This document shows positions 1 to 10,727 of a stretch of 64,000 bases of DNA, piece by piece; the first letter of the stretch is position 1, and every line of letters starts with the position of its first letter. The position numbers were made by a program, and so were the translations under genes. The notes beneath the pieces are model-generated. The model had not been told where the DNA came from. It saw only the letters and a list, made by a program, of their open reading frames with translations, and did no database searches. The DNA comes from Paracoccaceae bacterium (GTDB lineage: Bacteria > Pseudomonadota > Alphaproteobacteria > Rhodobacterales > Rhodobacteraceae). The stretch spans positions 35,091-99,090 of the forward strand of contig JANSYP010000011.1 in the NCBI GenBank assembly GCA_024742405.1, read 5' to 3'.

Positions 1-393
1 CTGAGCGACAAGGTCTCTTTTGGCGATGCGGTGCTGCGCGAGCCGGGGGTCAAGCTGGTGAATTTCTGGGCCAGCTGGTGTGCGCCCTGTCGGGTGGAGC
101 ATCCACATCTGAAGACGTTGGCCGAAGAAGGCATTCCGATCTACGGCGTGAACTACAAGGATGAGCCGGACAAGGCCTTGGGGTTTCTCGAAGAACTCGG
201 CGATCCCTATGTCGCGATCGGGGCCGACGAGTCCGGGCGCATGGCGCTCGACTGGGGCCTTTACGGGGTGCCGGAAACCTTCGTGATCGACGGCGAGGGT
301 GTGGTGCGCCTGCGCTTTGCAGGGCCGATCACCGGACGGGTGCTGGAAGAGACCATCCGCCCCGCGATGGCCGAGGCCGCCGCCGGCGGGTGA
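1..393 (+). CDS. ccmG: DsbE/CcmG-type thiol:disulfide interchange protein, 5' partial
   Basis: The frame is open from base 1, so the N-terminal membrane anchor lies outside the window. The visible part is a thioredoxin fold with the redox motif WCAPC close to the start and the cis-proline segment GVPETFVIDG further on, both typical of CcmG/DsbE. Members of this family act in the periplasm and reduce apocytochrome c cysteines before haem attachment. The first internal ATG is at 31, but residues before it already match the fold (FGDAVLREPG), so it is unlikely to be the true start. DsbE is inferred from motifs only; another TlpA-like thioredoxin is possible. Confidence 0.85.
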   Translation: MSDKVSFGDAVLREPGVKLVNFWASWCAPCRVEHPHLKTLAEEGIPIYGVNYKDEPDKALGFLEELGDPYVAIGADESGRMALDWGLYGVPETFVIDGEGVVRLRFAGPITGRVLEETIRPAMAEAAAGG

Positions 394-469
394 TCCCGCT
401 TTCCTGCTGGCAGATGGGAAAACCTGCCCTAGACTGGGTGCGACCAAACGGGTCGGGCGGTCTGGGTGC

Positions 470-1492
470 ATGGCGAACGTGACAGGATTTCTGACAACTC
501 TTTGCGCCGCGCTGCTTCTAGCAGGGCAGACGGTCGCATCGTGTGCGCTGGGCGAGATGCGCACCGATCAGCCGCCGATGGGCGCCGAGGGCGGCCCCAC
601 CGAGGTTGGGATCGCTATCCAGGTGATCGACTTCCTCGGGGTCGATGATGTCAACCAGCAGATCACTGTCGATCTGCGTTTGGAGCTGTCTTGGCGTGAC
701 CCTCGGCTGGTGGCGTTCGAAGGCTGCCGGTTCGGCGTGACCCAGGTCTGGTTTCCCCGTGTCGAATTGGCGAATTCCTCGGCCCTGCGCGCCGCGCGTC
801 AGCAGGCGCAGGATCAGGTCGCGGTGGGTCCTGACGGCATGGTCACCTATGTTCAGCGCTATGCCGGTGATATCTCCAGCTACCACCGGCTGCAGGAATT
901 TCCCTTCGACTGGCAGAGCTTTCGCATCGATCTGCTGGTGTCGGGACTAACTGCCGATGAGATGGTGTTTTTGGCCGATGACGACCGCACCGGTCTGGCC
1001 CCCCGTTTGAATGTCGAGGGCTGGGTGGTCGAAGGCGTGAGCTTGTCCGACACCATTATCGCGCCGGCCTTGCTCGACCATGAGCTGAGCGTCGCGAGCC
1101 TGACCATCGACGCCTATCGCGAGCCGGCCTTCTATCTCTACCGGGTGCTGCTGCCACTGGTGCTGGTTGTGGCGATGTCCTGGGCGATCTTCTGGGTGCC
1201 GCCGTCGAAGTACGAGTTTCAGATCGGGCTGGGCGCGACCGCGATGCTGACGGCGATTGCCTTCACGATCTCCATCTCGGGGCGCCTGCCGCCCTTGGGA
1301 TACCTGACGACGCTCGACAAGATGCTGATATGGGCGGTCTGCCTGGTGTTCCTGTCGATCATCGAGGCGCTCTATACCGGGCTGCTGGTGCTGCGAGGCC
1401 GCGAGCCCCTGGCCGAACGGATCGACCGTATCGCCCGGTTCGTCGCGCCGGCGCTGCTGTTTCTTGGGTGGGGCGTGCTTTACGCGCTTTAG
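470..1492 (+). CDS. Bacterial pentameric ligand-gated ion channel homologue (Cys-loop receptor family)
   Basis: 340 residues starting at ATG 470; the open frame extends upstream, but that part overlaps ccmG and does not read as protein. Residues 1-24 look like a signal peptide. Residues about 25-215 form the beta-rich extracellular ligand-binding region. Four transmembrane helices follow at about 222-245 (after EPAFYLYRVLLP), 250-272 (pore-lining M2), 282-305 and 322-340. The segment with PPLGYLTTLDKM between M2 and M3 resembles the M2-M3 loop of prokaryotic channels such as GLIC. The family forms pentameric channels in the inner membrane. The ligand cannot be read from sequence. It follows ccmG by about 75 bases and probably has its own start signal. 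Confidence 0.8.
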   Translation: MANVTGFLTTLCAALLLAGQTVASCALGEMRTDQPPMGAEGGPTEVGIAIQVIDFLGVDDVNQQITVDLRLELSWRDPRLVAFEGCRFGVTQVWFPRVELANSSALRAARQQAQDQVAVGPDGMVTYVQRYAGDISSYHRLQEFPFDWQSFRIDLLVSGLTADEMVFLADDDRTGLAPRLNVEGWVVEGVSLSDTIIAPALLDHELSVASLTIDAYREPAFYLYRVLLPLVLVVAMSWAIFWVPPSKYEFQIGLGATAMLTAIAFTISISGRLPPLGYLTTLDKMLIWAVCLVFLSIIEALYTGLLVLRGREPLAERIDRIARFVAPALLFLGWGVLYAL

Positions 1493-1509
1493 CTGCCCGG
1501 CGCCACGGT

Positions 1510-2160
1510 TCAGGCAGCCGCGTAGGCCGCGTCGAAGAAGGCGCGCTCCAGCGCGACGGCGCGGGTGAACAGCGCTTCGACCTCCGAGCGTTCGGCGGGA
1601 TCGAGCGTCGGCCATACCGCGTCGAGCTGGCTGCGCAGATGCTCCACGACGCCCTCGAAGCTCGGACCGGCATGGAGCGTGATCCATTCCGCGAACCAGA
1701 AGGGCAGGCCGTCCTTCGGCGGGTTCGCGGGCGTGGCCCAGCTGAGATAGGACCACTCGGCCACCACCAGCACCGCCAGCATCTTGGCATAGCTGCCTGA
1801 CGCTGCTGCATCGGCCATCAGGTCCTGAAAGGCACGGGTGGCGGGAGCAGGTGGGGCTTGCCGTTCGGTTTCGGTGGTCCCCAGCGCCTCAAAAGCACGC
1901 AAGAAGTAGGTGTTTTCCTCGCTGGTGACGAGGCCGAGAAACTGCGCCTTGGGTACCGCGTCGGCGAGGGTGGGGGCCTTGGCGATAGCCGAGGCGAGCA
2001 GCCGCACGAACCCGTCGACGAACATGTAATCCTGGACCAGGTACCAGCGCATCTTGGCCTCCGGCAACCTGCCCTCGACAAGCTCAGTACAGAAGGCGTG
2101 TCGCGTGGCGGCGGCCCAGTCTTCCGCTGCAAGGCTTTTCAGGTGATCGGTGGGGCGCAT
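1510..2160 (-). CDS. tenA: TenA family protein, TenA_E-like (TENA/THI-4/PQQC fold)
   Basis: 216 residues, all-helical. The N-terminus (residues 35-50, MRWYLVQDYMFVDGF) and the block EWSYLSWA match TenA proteins, which hydrolyse degraded thiamine pyrimidines for salvage. The only cysteine is at residue 24; the nucleophilic cysteine of classic TenA_C enzymes is absent. This suggests the TenA_E subgroup, where a glutamate takes that place. The start at 2160 (MRPTDHL) is chosen because the 27 upstream codons read as low-complexity leader with no family similarity. It lies downstream of aconitase on the same strand, but a strong terminator separates the two, so it probably needs its own promoter. 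Confidence 0.8.
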   Translation of the reverse strand: MRPTDHLKSLAAEDWAAATRHAFCTELVEGRLPEAKMRWYLVQDYMFVDGFVRLLASAIAKAPTLADAVPKAQFLGLVTSEENTYFLRAFEALGTTETERQAPPAPATRAFQDLMADAAASGSYAKMLAVLVVAEWSYLSWATPANPPKDGLPFWFAEWITLHAGPSFEGVVEHLRSQLDAVWPTLDPAERSEVEALFTRAVALERAFFDAAYAAA

Positions 2161-2240
2161 CGGTGGATCTTTCGGGTCAATGAAGGTGGGATCTTCGATT
2201 GCCCGCCGGGCCGCAAGGCGAAAGCGCGCCGCGCTCCGCA

Positions 2241-2275
2241 AACGAAAACGGGCGGCCTCGTAAAGCCGCCCGTTT
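2241..2275 (-). terminator. Rho-independent terminator of aconitase
   Basis: An 11-bp perfect stem (AAACGGGCGGC at 2246-2256 with GCCGCCCGTTT at 2265-2275) has an 8-base loop. Read on the minus strand it is followed by a T-rich tail. It sits 22 bases past the aconitase stop codon and before tenA. Confidence 0.85.
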
Positions 2276-2296
2276 CGGATCCCAGATGCGCCTGCG

Positions 2297-5044
<2,748 letters not shown>

Positions 5045-5264
5045 GGTGTGGCCTCCCGAAATCAAAAGTACTGCCGTTGCACGTCATATGGCGCGCCGCG
5101 ATGGGGTGTCGCAAGGGGGGTGCGTCGATATGTATACCATTGCACACAAAGCCTGCCGACCCGCGCCCTTTACGTCGGGCCCACGCGTAAATCTCAAAAC
5201 GGTGATTGGCCTCGGCGCACACCCTGCCATAGTTTCCGAAGCATATCGGGAGACCCAGCAGATC

Positions 5265-5981
5265 ATGATGCGACATTTCATCGGCGGCGCTTTTGCGGCC
5301 CTAGGGCTTTTTGCCGCCTCGCTCCAAGCGGATGAACAGGTGCGCTCACCGGTGGTGGTGGAGCTCTTTACCTCGCAGGGCTGTTCGTCCTGCCCGCCCG
5401 CAGATGCGCTGCTGCACGATCTGGCGGAGCATGAAGACGTGATCGCGCTGTCGCTGCATGTCGATTACTGGGACTATATCGGCTGGAAGGACAGTTTCGC
5501 GAAGGCCGCATTCACCGAACGCCAGAAATCCTATGCCCGTTCGGGGCAGCGACCGTCGATCTACACGCCTCAGATGATCATCGACGGGCGTGACGCTCTG
5601 GTCGGCCACGATGCCATGAAGATCATCATGAAGATCGAGGAGCACAAGCGCGCCCCCAAGGTCGCCGTAATCAAGGTCATCTCGCGCAATGCGGACGATA
5701 CTGTTGTGCAGGTGCGACTTGAGCCCCGGGTTTCCAACGCGCCGGCCGGCGACGTGCAGCTCGTGCGCTACACGCCCAATGCCTCGGTCGACATCCGCCG
5801 CGGCGAAAATGCCGGGCACAAGCTGAGCTATGCCAATGTCGTGCGGGAATGGACGAACTTGGGCCGCTGGGACGGGGCGGAGGCCGAGATGAAGGTCGAT
5901 GTGCCGGGTCCCGACCCGGCGGTGCTGATCCTTCAAGCGGAGGGCCAGCGCGACGTGCTGGCGGCTGCGCGTCTGAAGTAG
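5265..5981 (+). CDS. DUF1223 thioredoxin-like secreted protein
   Basis: 238 residues. The start MMRHFIGG at 5265 gives an N-terminal signal sequence (hydrophobic GGAFAALGLFAASLQA). The mature part begins with VVVELFTSQGCSSCPPAD, the CxxC-containing signature of DUF1223, followed by HVDYWDYIGWKD and YTPQMIIDG. Members are thioredoxin-fold periplasmic proteins of unknown substrate. The open frame extends upstream to 4995 but lacks family similarity there. It is divergent from acnA, a conserved arrangement in Rhodobacterales as far as I recall. Confidence 0.85.
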   Translation: MMRHFIGGAFAALGLFAASLQADEQVRSPVVVELFTSQGCSSCPPADALLHDLAEHEDVIALSLHVDYWDYIGWKDSFAKAAFTERQKSYARSGQRPSIYTPQMIIDGRDALVGHDAMKIIMKIEEHKRAPKVAVIKVISRNADDTVVQVRLEPRVSNAPAGDVQLVRYTPNASVDIRRGENAGHKLSYANVVREWTNLGRWDGAEAEMKVDVPGPDPAVLILQAEGQRDVLAAARLK

Positions 5982-6174
5982 CGCGACGGTCCCCAGCGGG
6001 GACCAAGGGCGGCTGCTTCTTCATCGCGCCCTCTCGAAGCTGAATCGGGCGATCGATGCAGGTTGCAATGCGCGTGGGCGACCGTCTACGCTTCGCGTAG
6101 CCATTGATGCCCACGTTTATTCCAACACACGCGCGTCGTGGCTATTTTGCCTTAGAGACAAGGAAAACAGCGCG

Positions 6175-6825
6175 ATGCATTTCCGGTTCAGAGCAATTTC
6201 GGCCACAGCACTGTGTGCCACCCTTTTCGGCCTTCAGCCTAATGCCAGCGAGGCGCAATCCTTTGATTGCGCCAAGGCGGGCAACCCGACCGAGCACCAG
6301 ATTTGCGCCATCCCGGATCTTGGCGATCTGGATACTGGGTTGGCAGTGGCCTACCGCCTAGCGCGTGAAGGCCTGTCCGGCGCGGCGCGTGACAAGGTGA
6401 GCGCCAACCAACGCGCCTGGATTTCCCAACGCAACGCCTGCGGCGACGACTTTAGCTGCATTCAGGACAGTTACGTCACCAGGATGGAACAATTGACGAC
6501 GGCGTATGACACGTTCTCTGGTTGGGCGGGGAGCTACTACAGCAACGCCGCTGGCATCGAAATCACCGTTGTCGAGGGCCAGAACGGCGATTACTCTGTT
6601 TTGTTCCAAGGGGGCCAGGAGAACTACACCTGTGGTCCGCTGCAAGGCGTCGGCACTGCGGACAGTAAGGACATGGTCGTGACGTCAGGCCAAAACCCGA
6701 TCATGGAGATCAACGCACTTGGCGACGGCATCTATCTCCCCAGTGGCGAAACGAACGCGGGTATTCGAAACTCTTGCGGCATGCTCGCACCGGACTTTCA
6801 GGAGACGTTTTTTCCACGCGAGTAG
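6175..6825 (+). CDS. Secreted protein with LprI-like (DUF1311) domain
   Basis: 216 residues. Residues 1-28 form a signal peptide (cleavage likely after ASEAQ). The mature N-terminus SFDCAKAG, followed by a helical region with WISQRNACGDDFSCIQ, is the cysteine pattern of the LprI/DUF1311 domain, known from lysozyme-inhibitor-like proteins. The C-terminal half (about residues 115-216) is a separate beta-rich domain with two further cysteines; I do not recognise it. Role: probably periplasmic or cell-envelope. It is a single gene between acnA/DUF1223 and trkH. Confidence 0.7.
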   Translation: MHFRFRAISATALCATLFGLQPNASEAQSFDCAKAGNPTEHQICAIPDLGDLDTGLAVAYRLAREGLSGAARDKVSANQRAWISQRNACGDDFSCIQDSYVTRMEQLTTAYDTFSGWAGSYYSNAAGIEITVVEGQNGDYSVLFQGGQENYTCGPLQGVGTADSKDMVVTSGQNPIMEINALGDGIYLPSGETNAGIRNSCGMLAPDFQETFFPRE

Positions 6826-6933
6826 TTGCGTCGATAGGGTGCCGGGGCGCTCTGCCGACTCCGCGAGCCGGCGCAAGATGGCCAACCGCTCTGCGCCTTG
6901 ACAGCTCCAAGTACGACCGCCAAGCCTTCGCTG

Positions 6934-8379
6934 ATGCTCGATCTGCGCCCGGTCACCTATGTCATCGGCCTCCTTGTGGTGGCTTTGGGCACTGCGATGC
7001 TCCTGCCTGCCGGGACGGACATGCTCCTGCAAAACGGGCATTGGGATGCGTTCCTGCTGAGCGCCGTGATCTCCATCGCGGTCGGCGCGACCGTGGCGCT
7101 GGCGTCGGCCAACGGGGTGAGCCAACGTCTGAACCTGCAGCAGACCTTTTTGCTGACCACGGGCGTCTGGCTGGCTTTGCCGATCTTTGCCGCGCTGCCC
7201 TTCGTCTTCGGGGCGACCGAGGCGCGCTATGTGGATGCGTTCTTCGAGGCGATGTCGGGGCTGACGACAACCGGTTCCACCGTGTTCACCGATCTGGAAA
7301 GCCTACCCAAGGGAATCCTGTTGTGGCGTGGCCTGCTGCAGTGGTTCGGCGGTATCGGCATCATCGTCGTGGCGATGGTGTTTCTGCCGGAACTGCGCGT
7401 CGGCGGGATGCAGGTCTTCCGGTCCGAAGGGTTCGAGACCGACGGCAAGATCCTGCCCCGTGCCACCGAGATCGCGAGCCGGATTTCGAGCATCTACATC
7501 GCCCTCACAGTCGTTTGTGCGCTGACCTATGCTGCATTGGGCATGAATGGGTTCGATGCGACGGTCCATGCGATGACGACGATCGCCACGGGGGGGTTTG
7601 CCAACTATGACGCCAGCTTCGGCGCGTTTGAACCGGGACTGGAATATGCCGCGACCCTTTTCATGGTGCTCGCGGCACTGCCCATGGTTCGCTACGTCCA
7701 GATCCTTGCCGGCGACGTCGGAGAGCTGCATCGCGACAGCCAGGTGCGCGCGTTTCTGGGCACCCTCGGCGCCGTAGCGCTCGTGATGTTCTTTTGGAAA
7801 TGGACGACCCTGGGCGGCGGCGAGGAACCTGTGCGCAAGGTGCTCTTCAATACGACCTCCATTCTGACCGGCACCGGTTATGCCAGCGCGGACTACATGC
7901 TCTGGGGCGCGTTCCCGGTGACGGTGTTTTTTTTCATCGGCCTGATCGGCGGTTGTGCCGGCTCAACGGCCTGTTCGGTCAAGGTGTTTCGCTATCAGAT
8001 CCTGTTCTCCGCGGTGCGCGCGCAGATCCGTTCCATCCACAATCCGCACGGGGTGTTCACGGCGCGGTTCAACGGGCGCACGGTGACCGAGGATGTGTTG
8101 GATTCCGTCATGGCCTTTTTCGTGCTGTTCGTGCTCACCCTCGGCGTGCTGGCTGCGGCCCTGGCGCTGACCGGGCTCGATCTGATCACGTCCGTTTCCG
8201 GGGCGGCCGCGGCCTTGGCCAATATCGGACCCGGGCTGGGCGCCGAGATCGGACCGGCCGGCAACTTCGCAGGATTGAATGACGCGGCCAAATGGCTGCT
8301 GGTAGCGGGTATGCTTATCGGTCGGCTGGAGCTTATGGTGGTTTTCCTGCTCTTCACCGCGCGGTTCTGGCGCGCGTGA
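6934..8379 (+). CDS. trkH: TrkH-type potassium uptake channel subunit
   Basis: About 481 residues from ATG 6934 (MLDLRPVTYVIG), the N-terminus usual for Rhodobacterales TrkH; a TTG at 6898 in frame would add 12 residues and cannot be excluded. The four pore-loop repeats of the SKT superfamily are visible, including SGLTTTGSTVF, TIATGGFANYDASF, TSILTGTGYAS and ALANIGPGLG, which form the K+ selectivity filter. TrkH is the inner-membrane K+ translocating subunit and needs a TrkA regulator, which is not in this window. The gene follows the LprI-like gene by about 110 bases. Confidence 0.92.
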   Translation: MLDLRPVTYVIGLLVVALGTAMLLPAGTDMLLQNGHWDAFLLSAVISIAVGATVALASANGVSQRLNLQQTFLLTTGVWLALPIFAALPFVFGATEARYVDAFFEAMSGLTTTGSTVFTDLESLPKGILLWRGLLQWFGGIGIIVVAMVFLPELRVGGMQVFRSEGFETDGKILPRATEIASRISSIYIALTVVCALTYAALGMNGFDATVHAMTTIATGGFANYDASFGAFEPGLEYAATLFMVLAALPMVRYVQILAGDVGELHRDSQVRAFLGTLGAVALVMFFWKWTTLGGGEEPVRKVLFNTTSILTGTGYASADYMLWGAFPVTVFFFIGLIGGCAGSTACSVKVFRYQILFSAVRAQIRSIHNPHGVFTARFNGRTVTEDVLDSVMAFFVLFVLTLGVLAAALALTGLDLITSVSGAAAALANIGPGLGAEIGPAGNFAGLNDAAKWLLVAGMLIGRLELMVVFLLFTARFWRA

Positions 8380-9032
8380 ATGCGGCGCGGGATCACCCGG
8401 CTCCGGTGGCTCTACTCAGACCACGGTGCGTAAGAATGGGTTTTGAGATCTGTCTCGCGGACTTGGCAGGTTGCACAATTGCGTGACGTGCCAGATGGCG
8501 CGCACAATTCGATCCAACGTGCCGGTCCGGAGAATTGCGGTCTCAGATCCGGCTGGCGGCAATGAACCGAGGCTCTTTCGGCCAAATCAATCCGGTAGGG
8601 ATGGAGTCGGGACCTGGGGGAAGCGCGCAATTAACGTCGCAATTCGACCGAAAGTTCTGTCGCGTCGCGTTAAGCCTTTGCGGAAATCAATGGTTAATGC
8701 GATGATCCTCGCGCTATTATGGCCGGGTTGGTGGTCAGGCGGCGGCAAGGATCGCTGCGCCCGCTGCGGTGTTTTTGGTTGGTTTGAGGTTAGGTGATGC
8801 AGATTGGTTTCGCGGGTCCGTGCCGCAACTCGATCATTGTCAAAAAAACTCCCAATATGCGACGCGCCGAGGGTTTCTGTGCGCGCACACTTCGTCGAAA
8901 CCCGGTCACCAGTACGGTTCGGGACGCCTGTCTGCGCGCGATGGCCGGGTGCTCCGGAGCACGGAGTGCTCCTGTCTTTGACATTTGCTTAGCCCGGGCC
9001 TGCCAGAGCAACGCTCACATCGGAGATACGCC
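8380..9032. other. Intergenic region without a supported gene (653 bases)
   Basis: No open frame here has family similarity or a convincing ribosome site. A perfect 14-bp palindrome (GTGCTCCGGAGCAC, 8949-8962) lies about 70 bases before the sugar dehydrogenase start and could be an operator or hairpin. The stretch 8650-8700 contains several TTAA boxes, but no clear promoter can be assigned. Confidence 0.5.
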
Positions 9033-10727
9033 ATGACAATCAAGCGTTTTCTTATCACCGCGGTTGTTATTCTGGTTTTGTCTTCGGCTCTTGTTCTGGG
9101 CGGGCTTTGGGCGGGTTTCTCGCTCAATACGGCGCTACAGAACCGATTCAGCCTGGCGTCGCAGATCGAGTACAAGCTCAACGGCTATTACAATTCCTTC
9201 TTTCAGGCCGACACGCCGCAAAATGAGAGCCTGATGACCAATCGCGTCCGGCTCGATGTCACCACTGTTTATCTTCCCCTGTCGGCGACTGATTTTGCGG
9301 GGGGTATTGCGACAATGGGTCCGGAAACGGTGCTGGTGACGGACCGGCTGGGCAAGCTTTTCAGCGTGACGGATGCCGAGACCACGGAGCTAACCGTGGA
9401 GACACCGGACAACCGGGCAGGCGACCTTCAGCGCCAATTGGACAACGGGGATCTCGGCGACATCGAGGTCGAGTTCAATTGGTTTCGCTATAACGACATC
9501 CTGTTCGTCGATCTGGGCGAAACCGCCTATCTCTTGCTGTCCTACAGCGAGTGGCAGCCCGATGATCTGTGTTTCAACTCGGCTCTGGCGCGGCTGGAGG
9601 TCGATGGCGCAGACCCGGCAAGCTGGACGGCCACGGCCGATGACTGGGAGATCGTCACCCGCACCGAGCCCTGCCTGCGTCCCTTCGAGAGCGGCAAGGG
9701 CATCTACGGATTGGAAGCAGGCGGGCGGCTTGCGCATCTTGGCGGCAGCCGCGTCGTCTGGACGTCGGGATCCTATGAACGCGATGACCGGCACGAGGGC
9801 CTCGATTTCAGCACGGCGCTCGCCCAGGACGATGGAACGGACTATGGCAAGACCATGATCGTCGATCTTCTGACAGGCGACAAAGAGCTGATTGCCAAAG
9901 GCTTGCGCAATCCTCAGGGAGTGACGGTTGATGCCGACGGAGCGATCTGGGTGACCGATCATGGCATGCGCGGCGGGGATGAGTTGAACCTTGTCTTCGA
10001 AGGCGCGAACTTCGGCTTTCCCGCAGTGAGCTATGGCACCAAGTACAATCGCAAACCGGCGGGCAACCAGTCGCACTATGCGGGTCACGAAGGTTACGAC
10101 AAACCCGTGCTCGCCTTTGTGCCATCCATTGCACCGGCAGCAGCGCTTGCCGTGGATCGGTTTCACTACGCTTGGGACGGCGACATTCTGGTGGGCGCGC
10201 TGAACGGCTCTCTGGTCCGCGTCCATGTGGATGACGATCGCGCGCTCTTTGCGGAAACCATCCCCCTTGGCGTGCGCATTCGGGATCTCGCGGCGCTTGA
10301 AGATGGTACGATCGTGGTATGGACCGACGACCGTCGGATCATCTATCTGTCTCCGACGGACCGCCCGGATCCGATCACAGAGTTCGACCAGCGCATCAGC
10401 CAGATTACGCCGCAAAGCCTGCGGGATACGGTCGGCGATACCTTTACGTCCTGTCTGCAATGCCACGGTTTGACGGAGAACGAAGTGGCCGCAGGTCCGT
10501 CGCTGCATGGGATTTGCGGCCGCGAGGTGGCGAGCGCCAGTTTCGACGGCTATTCCGATGCGCTGAAGTCTCTTGGAGGCACCTGGACACCGGACCGACT
10601 GGCGACATTCATTGCTGATCCCGCAGCAATCGCGCCGGGCACGACGATGGCCTGGAACGGCATGGAGAATGACGAAGCGGCGGCCGTCCTGGCCGATGTC
10701 GTCTGCCGGTTGCTGCCGTCCAACTGA
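9033..10727 (+). CDS. Membrane-anchored sugar dehydrogenase (glucose/sorbosone dehydrogenase fold) fused to cytochrome c
   Basis: 564 residues; ATG 9033 is preceded by GGAGAT. Residues about 5-30 are a hydrophobic anchor or uncleaved signal. The central part is a six-bladed beta-propeller of the PQQ-type sugar dehydrogenase family: GLRNPQGVTVD, WVTDHGMRGGDELN and NFGFPAVSYG match soluble aldose dehydrogenases. The C-terminal 100 residues are a cytochrome c domain with CLQCH (haem attachment) and a downstream MAWNGM that could supply the axial methionine. The likely role is periplasmic oxidation of a sugar or alcohol, passing electrons through its own haem to the respiratory chain. The substrate and the cofactor (PQQ) are inferred from the family. 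Confidence 0.75.
   Translation: MTIKRFLITAVVILVLSSALVLGGLWAGFSLNTALQNRFSLASQIEYKLNGYYNSFFQADTPQNESLMTNRVRLDVTTVYLPLSATDFAGGIATMGPETVLVTDRLGKLFSVTDAETTELTVETPDNRAGDLQRQLDNGDLGDIEVEFNWFRYNDILFVDLGETAYLLLSYSEWQPDDLCFNSALARLEVDGADPASWTATADDWEIVTRTEPCLRPFESGKGIYGLEAGGRLAHLGGSRVVWTSGSYERDDRHEGLDFSTALAQDDGTDYGKTMIVDLLTGDKELIAKGLRNPQGVTVDADGAIWVTDHGMRGGDELNLVFEGANFGFPAVSYGTKYNRKPAGNQSHYAGHEGYDKPVLAFVPSIAPAAALAVDRFHYAWDGDILVGALNGSLVRVHVDDDRALFAETIPLGVRIRDLAALEDGTIVVWTDDRRIIYLSPTDRPDPITEFDQRISQITPQSLRDTVGDTFTSCLQCHGLTENEVAAGPSLHGICGREVASASFDGYSDALKSLGGTWTPDRLATFIADPAAIAPGTTMAWNGMENDEAAAVLADVVCRLLPSN

Noticed and set aside
947..1756. 269-codon reverse open frame across the channel gene and tenA
   Set aside because: Overlaps two convincing genes; Arg/Gln/His-rich nonsense composition.
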